Part shown: in pieces, positions 50,512-58,485 of the stretch | Layout of the letters: each line of letters begins with the position of its first letter | Numbering within the stretch: position 1 is the first letter of the stretch | Assembly: GCA_963716215.1 (NCBI GenBank) | Contig: OY970298.1 | Coordinates: 868,001-932,000, forward strand | Length of the DNA: 64,000 nucleotides | Direction of reading: 5' to 3' | Source of the DNA: JACVRW01 sp963716215 | GTDB lineage: Bacteria; Actinomycetota; Thermoleophilia; Solirubrobacterales; Thermoleophilaceae | The notes under the pieces: generated by a model | The model's input: only the letters and a program-made list of their open reading frames with translations | The model's database searches: none | Told to the model about the DNA's origin: nothing | Translations under genes and position numbers: made by a program

Positions 50512-50903
50512 ACGCCGGGCTTGTAGATCATCACGATCAGTAGGGCCGTTACCGCGAGCGCCATCGCGCCGTAGAGCGGCATCACGCGCTCGCGCGGGGG
50601 CTCGCCCTCGGCGTAGACCATGCCCAGGCGCACGCCCGCCCCGCCGGCGATCGCCCACAGCACGAACGCCGCCAGGATCCAGCCGTCGAGCAGCCCGTAG
50701 CCGTCGACGTCGAGGGCCAGCCAGATGCCGAAGACCAGGGTGAGCAGCCCGCCCACGTCCCACAGCCGGCGCCCGAGGAACGTGAGCTGCGCCCCCGCGA
50801 CGCGGTCTCCGCCCACCAGCAGCAGCGAGAACACGACGACCGACCCCACCGCGGCGAAGGCGCCGATCAGATGGAGCAGGAGCAGCCACTCGTACCGCGT
50901 CAC
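50508..50903 (-). CDS. DUF2269-like integral membrane protein, copy 1
   Basis: 131 residues with four hydrophobic helices: YEWLLLLHLIGAFAAVGSVV, LWDVGGLLTLVFGIWLAL, GWILAAFVLWAIAGGAG and PLYGAMALAVTALLIVMIY. The HLIGA motif in helix 1 and the four-helix plan match DUF2269. I place the start at the GTG 50901-50903, because a TAGATT box lies exactly 7 nt upstream; a GTG at 50927 would add eight residues but would put the box inside the gene. Coupled to the next gene by ATGA. Confidence 0.75.
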   Translation of the reverse strand: MTRYEWLLLLHLIGAFAAVGSVVVFSLLLVGGDRVAGAQLTFLGRRLWDVGGLLTLVFGIWLALDVDGYGLLDGWILAAFVLWAIAGGAGVRLGMVYAEGEPPRERVMPLYGAMALAVTALLIVMIYKPGV

Positions 50904-50910
50904 GGCCGGA

Positions 50911-50916
50911 AATCTA
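50911..50916 (-). promoter_or_regulatory. -10 box of a leaderless promoter (DUF2269-like pair)
   Basis: TAGATT on the minus strand, 7 nt before the GTG at 50903. Confidence 0.5.
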
Positions 50917-50990
50917 AGCGTCCGCACCGGACGGGCGTCGTGTGAGGCGTTTCACAATGGCCCGGCGCGGCGTTCGGTGCAATGGGGTAG

Positions 50991-51236
50991 ATGACTCGTC
51001 TCGCGAAGATCCTGACGCTCATGCTCGTCGTCGCTTCGCTGGCCGCGCCCGCGGCGCTCGCGAAGCCCCTCCAGCCCACGCTGCCCCCGGACGCTCGGGA
51101 CGCCCCTGCCGCCCAGGGCACCGCCGACTCCGCCGACGTGCCCGCGATTGCCGTGGCCGGCGGCATCGCGGTGCTGCTCCTGGGCGTGGCGATTTACCCG
51201 CGCCGCAGCGGGCGGCACGTGCCCGCGCCCTGCTAG
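50991..51236 (+). CDS. Small secreted or membrane-anchored protein
   Basis: 81 residues: a signal peptide (LAKILTLMLVVASLAAPAALA), a short Ala/Pro/Asp-rich middle and one C-terminal membrane helix (VPAIAVAGGIAVLLLGVAIYPRR). No family is recognised. Expected topology is a short extracytoplasmic loop with a positively charged inside tail. The stop is a CTAG shared with the mutase gene. Confidence 0.65.
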   Translation: MTRLAKILTLMLVVASLAAPAALAKPLQPTLPPDARDAPAAQGTADSADVPAIAVAGGIAVLLLGVAIYPRRSGRHVPAPC

Positions 51237-52852
51237 GCCTCGGAGTACTCCCCGAACTCGTCCCGCATCACGCCGCACACCTCGCCCAGGCTGGCCCGCT
51301 GCTTGAGCGCGGCGCGCATCGGCACGAGCAGGTTCTCGCTGCCGGAGCAGGCGGCGCGCAGCTCCTCCAGCCTGGCGGTCACGGCCTCGTGGTCGCGGTC
51401 CGCCTTGAACGTCTCCAGGCGCTCGAGCTGCTGGCGCTCGGACTCCGGGTCCACGCGCAGGATCTCGACCTCGTCGATCGTGTCCGTGACGTACTCGTTC
51501 ACTCCCACGACCACGTCCTGGTTCTGCTTGTAGCGCTCCTGGTAGCCCCAGGCCGACTCCTCCACCTCGGCGCGAATGAACGGGATGCACTGCACCGAGC
51601 CGCCCATCTCGTCGACCTTGTCGATCAGCGCCTGGGCGGCCTCCTCGATCTCGTCGGTCAGCGCCTCGACGAAGTAGGAGCCCGCGAACGGGTCGGCGGT
51701 GTCGGCGGCGCCAGTCTCGTGGGCCAGGATCTGCTGGGTGCGCAGAGCGATCCGGGCGGCGCGCTCGCTCGGTAGCGCCAGCGCCTCGTCGAAGCCGTTC
51801 GTGTGCAGCGACTGCGTGCCGCCGCATACGGCGGCGAAGCCCTGGAGCGCCACGCGCACGATGTTGTTCTCGGGCTGCTGCGCTGCCAGCGTGACCCCGC
51901 CGGTCTGCGTGTGGAAGCGCATCTTGAGCGACCGCTCGTCCTTCGCGCCGAAGCGCTCTCGCATGATGCGGGCCCACATGCGCCGGGCGGCGCGGAACTT
52001 GGCCACCTCCTGGAAGACGTTGTTGTGGCCGTTGAAGAAGAAGGCGAGCCGCGGACCGAACTCGTCCACCTCGAGGCCCGCGTCGAGGGCGGCCTGCACG
52101 TACGCGATCGCGTTGGCGAGCGTGAAGCCGACCTCCTGGACGGCCGAGCAGCCCTTCTCGCGCATGTGGTAGCCGGAGATCGAGATCGTGTTCCACTTCG
52201 GGATGCGCTCGTGGCAGTACGCGAACAGGTCGGTGGTCAGCCGCATCGCCGGCACCGGCGGGTAGATGAAGTTGCCGCGCGCGATGTACTCCTTGAGCAC
52301 GTCGTTCTGGGTGGTGCCGCGCAGCGCCTCGGCGGGCACGCCCTGCTCCTCCCCGACCAGCTCGTAGAGCAGCAGCAGCACGGCGGCGGGCGCGTTGATC
52401 GTCATCGAGGTCGACACGTCCGCGAGCGGGATCTCCTCGAACACCCGGCGCATGTCGTCGATCGTGTCGATGGCCACGCCGGTGCGGCCGACCTCGCCCA
52501 TGCAGAGCGGGTCGTCGGAGTCGCGCCCGAGCTGGGTGGGGAGGTCGAAGGCCATCGACAGGCCCGTCGACCCGTGCTCGATCAGGTAGCGGAAGCGCTG
52601 GTTGGTCTCGGCGGCGGTGGCGTAGCCCGCGTACTGGCGCATGGTCCACTTGCGGCCGCGGTACATGTCCGGGTGGATGCCGCGGGTGAACGGGTAGTCG
52701 CCCGCCTCGCCGAGGCGCTCCTCCACTCCGGGGGCCACGTCCTCGGCGGTGTACTCGTGCTTGACCTCGATACCGGAGTCCGTGAAGCGCCGCGGGTCGT
52801 CGGGGCCGACGACGGGTGCGATGCTGGGCTTGTGGTCGGGCGTGATAGCCAT
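51233..52852 (-). CDS. Methylmalonyl-CoA mutase large subunit (acyl-CoA mutase, B12-domain-less)
   Basis: 539 residues, the size of the split-type alpha chain. The TIM-barrel signatures are YPFTRGIHPDMYRGRKWTMRQYAG, GSTGLSMAFDLPTQLGRDSD, GTTQNDVLKEYIARGNFIYPP, SISGYHMREKGCSAVQEV and FHTQTGGVTLAAQQPENN. The cobalamin-binding domain must be on a separate small subunit, not in the window. It isomerises methylmalonyl-CoA or a branched acyl-CoA relative such as isobutyryl-CoA. A TATCCT box lies 9 nt before the ATG. Confidence 0.93.
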   Translation of the reverse strand: MAITPDHKPSIAPVVGPDDPRRFTDSGIEVKHEYTAEDVAPGVEERLGEAGDYPFTRGIHPDMYRGRKWTMRQYAGYATAAETNQRFRYLIEHGSTGLSMAFDLPTQLGRDSDDPLCMGEVGRTGVAIDTIDDMRRVFEEIPLADVSTSMTINAPAAVLLLLYELVGEEQGVPAEALRGTTQNDVLKEYIARGNFIYPPVPAMRLTTDLFAYCHERIPKWNTISISGYHMREKGCSAVQEVGFTLANAIAYVQAALDAGLEVDEFGPRLAFFFNGHNNVFQEVAKFRAARRMWARIMRERFGAKDERSLKMRFHTQTGGVTLAAQQPENNIVRVALQGFAAVCGGTQSLHTNGFDEALALPSERAARIALRTQQILAHETGAADTADPFAGSYFVEALTDEIEEAAQALIDKVDEMGGSVQCIPFIRAEVEESAWGYQERYKQNQDVVVGVNEYVTDTIDEVEILRVDPESERQQLERLETFKADRDHEAVTARLEELRAACSGSENLLVPMRAALKQRASLGEVCGVMRDEFGEYSEA

Positions 52853-53440
52853 GCCGAGACAAGGATAAGCGGCGACGATCGCCGCGGCGCCCTGCTGATC
52901 CTGTTCGCGCTCGTCGCGCTGATGTGGGTGCTCGAGGTCGTGGACGTGGTCGTAGACCACCGCCTCGACGCGTATGGGATCGAGCCGCGCGAGGTAGAGG
53001 GGCTCGACGGCGTACTCGCCGCTCCGTTCCTCCACGTGGGGTTCGGGCACCTGCTGGCCAACACCGTCCCCTTCGTGGCGATGGGGGTGGTGATTGCGCT
53101 GGAGGGCGCGCGGCGGCTGGTGCTGGTGACGCTGATCGTGGGTCTCGTGAGCGGCCTCGGCACCTGGCTGGTCGCGGCGTCCGGCTCGATCCACGTCGGG
53201 GCGAGCGGGATCGTGTTCGGCTACGCGACCTACCTGATCGCGCGCGGCATCTTCAAGCGGCGGGCCGCGGAGCTGGCGATCGGCGTGGCGGTGGCCGTGA
53301 TCTGGGGCGGGGCGCTGCTGGGCGGGCTCGAGCCGCGCCGCGGGATCTCGTGGCAGGGCCACCTGTTCGGGGCGATCGGCGGCGTGGTGGCGGCGCGTGT
53401 GCTGGGGCGCCCGCGTCCGGCGCGCGGGAGTGCCGCCTAG
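52832..53440 (+). CDS. Rhomboid-family intramembrane serine protease
   Basis: About 202 residues and six transmembrane helices. The catalytic Ser is in HVGASGIVFGY (GxSG) and the His in WQGHLFGAIGG; LHVGFGHLLANTVPF is the conserved LxHxxxxHLxxN motif. The start is uncertain: the first helix (ALLILFALVALMWVLEVV) lies before the first internal ATG (52922), so translation must begin upstream. The GTG at 52832, which overlaps the start of the mutase gene head to head, is my choice. It ends in a CTAG shared with the MFS gene. Confidence 0.8.
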   Translation: MVGRDSHAETRISGDDRRGALLILFALVALMWVLEVVDVVVDHRLDAYGIEPREVEGLDGVLAAPFLHVGFGHLLANTVPFVAMGVVIALEGARRLVLVTLIVGLVSGLGTWLVAASGSIHVGASGIVFGYATYLIARGIFKRRAAELAIGVAVAVIWGGALLGGLEPRRGISWQGHLFGAIGGVVAARVLGRPRPARGSAA

Positions 53441-54978
53441 ACGCAGGGTTCGAGCGCGGGCGCCGCCACCGCGCGCTCGGCCCGCCGGTCGGGCTCGCGC
53501 AGGACACGCGCGATGACCACGGCCATAGCGACCATCAGCACGGCGCTGGCCACCGCGGCGAGCCGCATCCCCGCTGAGAACGCTGCGATGGCAGCGTCGA
53601 CGGCGCTCGCCGACAGCGCGTCCGCGGCCTCGAGCGCTCCGCCGAGCGTGTCCGCGGCGCCCTCCGGCGCGCCCTGCGGGAGCGTGGCGCCGATCTCGTG
53701 GCGGTAGACGGCCGTGCCCAGGCTGCCCAGGATCGCGATCCCGAGCGCTCCGCCCAGCTCCGTGCCCGTCTCGGAGATGCCGGACGCCATCCCGGCCCGC
53801 TCCGGTGGCACCGAGCCAACGACGAGGTCGGTGCTCAGCGTGAGCACGTGAGCGGCCCCGATCCCCATCGCGACCGACCCGGCCACCAGCACGGGGAGCT
53901 CGGCGCCCTGCCCGACCTGGGTCAGGATCGCCAGGCCGAGCCCCGTCAGGGCCAGTCCGCCGGCCACGACGTGCGCGGTGCTGACGCGACCCGCGATCAG
54001 CGGGGCCGCGTTCGAGCCGACGATGAACCCGGCCGCCGCCGGCAGCGTCCACAGGCCGGCCTCGAGCGGGCCCATGCCCAGACCCAGCTGCAGGTACTGC
54101 GCGACGAACAGGTCCATCCCGAACACGGCGAACAGCGCGAGCCCGTTGGCGCCCAGCGCCGCGCTGAAGGCGGGCACCCGGAACAGCTCGAGGTCGAGCA
54201 TCGGATCGCTGGCCGTGCGCTGCCGGTGCAGGAACGCGATCCCCACCAGCACGCCGACGGAGATCGACAGCGCGGCCCCGGTCCCGAGGCCGCCCTCGGC
54301 GATCTGCTTGACCCCGTAGATCACGGTCAGCACGCTGACGAGCGAGAGCCCGGCGCTCGCGATGTCGAACCGACCGGGCTCCGGGTCGCGGTACTCGGGG
54401 AGCAGGCGCGGCCCGACCACCAGCAGCAGGACCATCACCGGCACGGCCGCCAGGAACACGGATCCCCACCAGAAGTGCTCGAGCAGCACGCCGCCCACGG
54501 GCGGGCCGATGGCCGCACCGACCGAGTAGCTGGTCACCCACAGCCCGATGGCGATGGTGCGCTGGTGCGGATCGTGGAACAGGTTGCGGATCAGCGACAG
54601 GGTCGAGGGGGCCAGCGAGGCGGCGGCAACCCCGAGCAGCGCGCGCGACGCGATCAGCATCTCCGCGCTGGTGGAGAAGGCGGCGAGCACCGACGCGGCG
54701 CCGAATCCCGCGGCTCCGATCAGCAGCAGGCGCCGGCGGCCGATTCGATCGCCGAGGGCGCCCATGGTGATCAACAGGCCGGCGATCAGGAAGCCGTAGA
54801 TGTCGGTGATCCACAGCAGCTGCGACGCGCTCGGCTGGAGATCGCTGGAGAGCGACGGCACCGCGAGGTAGAGCACGGTGAGGTCCATGGAGTAGAGGAC
54901 CGAGGGGAGCGCGAGCACCGCGAGGCCGATCCACGCTTTGCGCCCCGCCTTTGTGCCGTGTGCGTCCGTTGCGGTCAT
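53437..54978 (-). CDS. MFS transporter, DHA2 (14-TM) drug efflux type
   Basis: 513 residues and fourteen predicted helices. DITDIYGFLIAGLLITMGALGDRIGRRRLLLIG-type motif A (written here by its core GDRIGRRRLLL, about 76-86), and motif C in the fifth helix (SYSVGAAIGPPVGGVLLE) identify an exporter of the SmvA/QacA group. It begins at ATG 54978 with AGGAGAGG 6 nt upstream. Two TetR operators lie in the gap to the divergent TetR gene, so expression is likely induced by the exported compound. Confidence 0.9.
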   Translation of the reverse strand: MTATDAHGTKAGRKAWIGLAVLALPSVLYSMDLTVLYLAVPSLSSDLQPSASQLLWITDIYGFLIAGLLITMGALGDRIGRRRLLLIGAAGFGAASVLAAFSTSAEMLIASRALLGVAAASLAPSTLSLIRNLFHDPHQRTIAIGLWVTSYSVGAAIGPPVGGVLLEHFWWGSVFLAAVPVMVLLLVVGPRLLPEYRDPEPGRFDIASAGLSLVSVLTVIYGVKQIAEGGLGTGAALSISVGVLVGIAFLHRQRTASDPMLDLELFRVPAFSAALGANGLALFAVFGMDLFVAQYLQLGLGMGPLEAGLWTLPAAAGFIVGSNAAPLIAGRVSTAHVVAGGLALTGLGLAILTQVGQGAELPVLVAGSVAMGIGAAHVLTLSTDLVVGSVPPERAGMASGISETGTELGGALGIAILGSLGTAVYRHEIGATLPQGAPEGAADTLGGALEAADALSASAVDAAIAAFSAGMRLAAVASAVLMVAMAVVIARVLREPDRRAERAVAAPALEPCV

Positions 54979-54998
54979 GCTCGCCTCTCCTAGATAGA

Positions 54999-55010
54999 AC
55001 GATCGGTCGT
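54999..55010. promoter_or_regulatory. TetR operator half, site 1
   Basis: ACGATCGGTCGT, an imperfect palindrome and the reverse complement of site 2. It lies 21 bp before the MFS start. Confidence 0.6.
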
Positions 55011-55027
55011 ACTAGGTGCCGAAGAGT

Positions 55028-55039
55028 ACGACCGATCGT
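55028..55039. promoter_or_regulatory. TetR operator, site 2
   Basis: ACGACCGATCGT, 29 bp from site 1 and just before the TACCTT box of the TetR gene. Confidence 0.6.
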
Positions 55040-55057
55040 GCTACCTTGTCAAGGGCA

Positions 55058-55684
55058 ATGTCGAACTCCGCAACAACGACCCCGCCGCAGCGGCGCCTGC
55101 GCTCGGACGGCTTGCGCAGTCGCGAGGCGATCCTCAAGGGCGCGACCGAGCTGGCCACCATCGACGGGCTCGAGGGCCTCTCGATCGGCCGCCTGGCGGA
55201 GCACATCGGCATGAGCAAGAGCGGGCTCTACGCCCACTTCGGCTCCAAGGAGGAGCTGCAGCTCGCGACGATCGACGCGGCGCAGGAGATCTTCGAGCGC
55301 GAGGTAGGCGAGCCGATGCGCACACACCCCGCCGGGATCGAGCAACTGCTCGCGTTCTGCGACGCCTACCTGTCCTACCTCGAGCGCCGCGTGTTCCCGG
55401 GCGGGTGCTTCTTCGACTCGGCGGCCGCGGAGCTGAACACGCACGAGGGTCGGGTCAAGGACAAGCTGCGCGACTACATGGCTGCCGGCCTGGACGGGCT
55501 CGCGGAGATGATCCGCGCGGCCCAGGCGCGGGGGGAGGTCGACCCCGAGGCCGACGCTGACCAGCTCGCCTTCGAGATCGATGCCCTCCTGCATGCCGCG
55601 AACGGCGGCTTCGTGATGTTCGGCGGCGACGAGCCACTCGAGCGCGCGCGCCGCGGCATACGCCTGCGACTCGGTCGGCCGTAG
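55058..55684 (+). CDS. TetR-family transcriptional regulator of the MFS pump
   Basis: 208 residues. The HTH is RSREAILKGATELATIDGLEGLSIGRLAEHIGMSKSGLYAHFGSKEELQ (given by its parts: SREAILKGA and MSKSGLYAHFGSKEEL). The C-terminal ligand domain resembles the TetR_C group with FPGGCFFDSAAAELNTHEG. It is divergent from the 14-TM pump, with two matching operators between. The ATG at 55058 is used; an upstream GTG would overlap site 2. Confidence 0.92.
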   Translation: MSNSATTTPPQRRLRSDGLRSREAILKGATELATIDGLEGLSIGRLAEHIGMSKSGLYAHFGSKEELQLATIDAAQEIFEREVGEPMRTHPAGIEQLLAFCDAYLSYLERRVFPGGCFFDSAAAELNTHEGRVKDKLRDYMAAGLDGLAEMIRAAQARGEVDPEADADQLAFEIDALLHAANGGFVMFGGDEPLERARRGIRLRLGRP

Positions 55685-55695
55685 CATCTGACGGC

Positions 55696-56340
55696 GTGGA
55701 GATCACCGTCCGCCTGTTCGCGATGCTGCGCGAGCGCGCCGGCTCCGGCTCGGTGACGCTCGACCTGCCGGAGGGCGCGAGCGTGCGCGACGCGCTCGAC
55801 TCGCTGGCGGGCCTGGCCGAGGGGATCCCGCTGGTCATGGCCGTCAACCGCGAGTACGCCTCGGAGGAGCAGGTCCTCGACGCCGGCGACGAGCTGGCCC
55901 TGATCCCGCCGGTCAGCGGCGGCTCCACCGCGGCTGCGCCGTGGGTGCGGGTGACCGGCGAGCCGCTGTCGGTGGCGACCGTGGAGGCGCGCGTGCACGA
56001 CCCGCGCGCAGGGGCGGTCGTGGTGTTCTCGGGCGTGACCCGCGAGGTGCAGCGGCTGGAGTACGAGGCCTACGCCGAGATGGCCGAGGAGCGCATGCAG
56101 GTGATCGCCGCGGCGGCGATCGATCGCCACGGCCTCTGTGCCGCGGCCGTCGAGCACCGCGTGGGCGAGGTGCCGCTGTCGGAGCCGAGCGTGATCGTGG
56201 CGGTGTCGGCGCCGCATCGCGGCGAGGCGTTCGCCGGCGCGCGGGAGATCATCGATCGCGTCAAGGCAGAGGCCCCGATCTGGAAGAAGGAGATCGAGGG
56301 CGACGAGGGCCGCTGGGTGGAGGGGACGCCGCCCGCCTAG
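55696..56340 (+). CDS. MoaD-MoaE fusion (molybdopterin synthase)
   Basis: 214 residues. Residues 1-77 are a ubiquitin-like MoaD domain ending PPVSGG, followed directly by the MoaE catalytic domain (AGAVVVFSGVTREVQRLEYEAY, HRVGEVPLSEPSVIVAVSAPHRGEAF, APIWKKEI). MoaD needs a free C-terminal Gly-Gly to carry sulfur, so the fusion must be cleaved after the two glycines (as known for the mycobacterial fusion MoaX) or act differently. A TAGCAT box sits 8 nt before the GTG. The stop is a CTAG shared with the PhoX-like gene. Confidence 0.9.
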   Translation: MEITVRLFAMLRERAGSGSVTLDLPEGASVRDALDSLAGLAEGIPLVMAVNREYASEEQVLDAGDELALIPPVSGGSTAAAPWVRVTGEPLSVATVEARVHDPRAGAVVVFSGVTREVQRLEYEAYAEMAEERMQVIAAAAIDRHGLCAAAVEHRVGEVPLSEPSVIVAVSAPHRGEAFAGAREIIDRVKAEAPIWKKEIEGDEGRWVEGTPPA

Positions 56341-57830
56341 AGCGGGCCCTTCCACCACGGGCCGGTCACCGCGCACGTCATCCCCTCGGTGCCCTCGCCG
56401 GTGATCGCGCTGCCGAACAGGTTGACGAACAGCGTCCGCCCGCTCGGGCTGAAGCAACACCCGGCCAGCTCGGAGCCGTTCAGCACGTTGACGGCGAGCT
56501 CGAACGTGCCACCGCGGCGGTCGATCCCGACCACGCGGTTGACGTTCTCGATGCCCGGCGCGAGCGGATGCGTGTCCACGTGCTCCGACGAGGCGTCGTC
56601 CTCGCACACGATCAGCCCTCCGCGGGGCGTGACCGTGAGGTTGTCGGGCGAGTCGAGCTCCGTCGCCCCCGGCGACTCGTAGACCAGCCGCAGCGAGCCG
56701 CCCTTGCGCCCGGGGCGGTGCTCCCAGACCTGGCCGAAGCCCTCCTCGTAGCCGTCCGAGTTGAGGTCGCCGTTCTTGGCGTCGCCGCCGCTGGTGGACA
56801 CGAAGAAGATGCTGCCGCCGTCCTCCCAGCAGCCCTCGAGGCGGTTGAACAGCGCCCCGCCCTTGGCGTGGCCCTGGAAGAAGGTCCCGCGTGGGTCGGT
56901 GACGCTGGTCTGCTCCGGATCCGGGTCGTCGATGTCCACCCAGGCCACCTCGAGGCGCCTGCCGACCTGCTGCCCCTCGCGCATGTCGAGCTGCGGGTGG
57001 TCGCGCACCGCGAGCATCTGCAGCTGGCCACCCTTCGTCAGCTCCTTGGGGTCGTGCGGGGTGAAGCGGTAGAACCCGGCGCCGCGCCCCGACCCCGGGT
57101 CCTCGGTCTCGTAGACGACGCCGGTGCGCTGGTCGACCGCCGCCGCCTCGTGGGCGAAGCGCCCCGCGGCGCGCAGAGGCTCGCCCAGCTCAAGCTCGCC
57201 GGGATCGAGCCGCACCGGCACCTCGAAGAGGTACCCGTGGCGCTCGGAGAACTGCTCGACGGAGACCGAGGCGTCCGGCCCGCGGACGGTCTCTTCTCCG
57301 GTCAGCCAGCTGCGGTGCCGGTAGCCCTTGCCGCCGGCGCAGTTGACCGTGGTGCCGTTGAGGCTCACGAAGTCCGCGAGCAGCTTGCGGCGGTGCTCGT
57401 CGTACACGAGCGTGGTGGTGCCGCCACCGCCGTCGGCGTCGTACTTGGCGGCCGGGTCGCCGGCCACGGTGCCCGCCCCGGCCGGGTTGCGGTCCTCGCT
57501 GTTGCGGACCAGGCGCACCAGTCCGCGGCGACCGCCGTGGAACGCTCCCATGCCGTCGAGCGCGAGCGGTGTGGGGTTGCCGTCCGCCATCGTGGAGCCG
57601 GTGTGGCTGAAGGTGACGTAGCTGAAGCCGGCCGGCAGCGCCAGCACCTCCACGCCGCGCTGGTCGGCCATGCGCTCGAGCGAGCCGTACGATCGCGGCC
57701 TCCCATGACCGTTGCCGGCGGCGGCGTCGCGTAGGGCGAGGCGCTCGAGCGCCGTGAGGCTCAGCAGCGTGCCTCCGGCGGCTGCGCTGCGCGTCAGGAA
57801 CGTGCGGCGGTCAAGCTGCGTGGTCGACAT
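56337..57830 (-). CDS. PhoX-like (DUF839) secreted phosphatase-family protein
   Basis: 497 residues with a Tat signal (LDRRTFLTRSAAAGG). The DUF839 pattern includes VNCAGGKGYRHRSWLTGEE, HEAAAVDQRTGVVYETEDPG, FYRFTPHD, LDSPDNLTVTPRGGLIVCEDDASSEH and NEFAGCCFSP-like LAGCCFSPSGRTLFVN. PhoX-type enzymes are calcium/iron-dependent alkaline phosphatases. A GGGGAG ribosome binding site precedes the ATG. No phosphate-responsive box was recognised. Confidence 0.88.
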   Translation of the reverse strand: MSTTQLDRRTFLTRSAAAGGTLLSLTALERLALRDAAAGNGHGRPRSYGSLERMADQRGVEVLALPAGFSYVTFSHTGSTMADGNPTPLALDGMGAFHGGRRGLVRLVRNSEDRNPAGAGTVAGDPAAKYDADGGGGTTTLVYDEHRRKLLADFVSLNGTTVNCAGGKGYRHRSWLTGEETVRGPDASVSVEQFSERHGYLFEVPVRLDPGELELGEPLRAAGRFAHEAAAVDQRTGVVYETEDPGSGRGAGFYRFTPHDPKELTKGGQLQMLAVRDHPQLDMREGQQVGRRLEVAWVDIDDPDPEQTSVTDPRGTFFQGHAKGGALFNRLEGCWEDGGSIFFVSTSGGDAKNGDLNSDGYEEGFGQVWEHRPGRKGGSLRLVYESPGATELDSPDNLTVTPRGGLIVCEDDASSEHVDTHPLAPGIENVNRVVGIDRRGGTFELAVNVLNGSELAGCCFSPSGRTLFVNLFGSAITGEGTEGMTCAVTGPWWKGPL

Positions 57831-57886
57831 CCGGCTCCCCTCTCGTTTGAGGGTGGGTGCCCGAGCCAGGGTCCGGATACACCTGT

Positions 57887-58462
57887 TCACCCGGCCGCGG
57901 CCAGCGCGCCTCCCAGCGCTCCCAGCAGCAGCTCGCGCAGCTGCTCGCGCTTCATGTCGCGGTGGTCGAGCCAGTCGAGGATCGCGCCGTCCATGAACCA
58001 CAGCCACGCCCGGGTGGCGGCACGCACCTGCGGACTGGTGCCTGCGCCCAGCCCCTCGATGATGCGCGCGGAGGTGCGGTCGCGCACGTCGGTGATCAGC
58101 GCGCCCACCTCAGGCACGCTGCCGGCGCTCTCCATCAGCTTGCGGTAGGCCAACTCGTTCTCCTCCACCCAGGCCAGGAACGCGTCGAGGCTGGCGGCCA
58201 GCGCCTCGGGCGGCGGGAGGGCCGGATCGGGCTCGGTGCGGCGGCGCAGCTCCTCCGCGGCCTCGGCCAGCGTCGCGACGAACAGATCCTGCTTGCTGGG
58301 GAAGTAGTGGTAGAGCAGCGCCTTCGAGATGCCCGCCTCGCGCGCGATGCGCGCCATCGACAGCTCGGCGAACGAGTGCCGCGCGAACAGGTCGGCCGCG
58401 CGCTCCAGCAGCTGGTGTCGCCGCTCGTCCACCTGCATGCGGGTGTACGCGGGCTCGGTCAC
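57887..58462 (-). CDS. TetR-family transcriptional regulator
   Basis: 191 residues. The N-terminal HTH has ERRHQLLERAADLFARHSF, then LSMARIAREAGISKALLYHYFPSKQDLF. The C-terminal domain is a TetR ligand domain ending in REQLRELLLGALGGAL. The GTG at 58462 follows a TATACC box by 7 nt. It is divergent from the GH31 glucosidase and shares two bases of -10 sequence with its promoter, so it is a likely regulator of that gene. Confidence 0.92.
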   Translation of the reverse strand: MTEPAYTRMQVDERRHQLLERAADLFARHSFAELSMARIAREAGISKALLYHYFPSKQDLFVATLAEAAEELRRRTEPDPALPPPEALAASLDAFLAWVEENELAYRKLMESAGSVPEVGALITDVRDRTSARIIEGLGAGTSPQVRAATRAWLWFMDGAILDWLDHRDMKREQLRELLLGALGGALAAAG

Positions 58463-58469
58463 GCGAGGG

Positions 58470-58479
58470 GGTATAGCGT
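58470..58479. promoter_or_regulatory. Overlapping divergent -10 boxes (TetR and GH31)
   Basis: Minus strand TATACC (58475-58470), 7 nt before the GTG at 58462; plus strand TAGCGT (58474-58479), 6 nt before the GTG at 58486. The two boxes overlap by 2 bp, so only one promoter can be open at a time. Confidence 0.55.
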
Positions 58480-58485
58480 GCGCGC

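Noticed and set aside
52833..52870. Cobalamin riboswitch before the mutase gene
   Set aside because: The gap to the divergent rhomboid gene is far too short to hold one, and no B12-box-like sequence is present.
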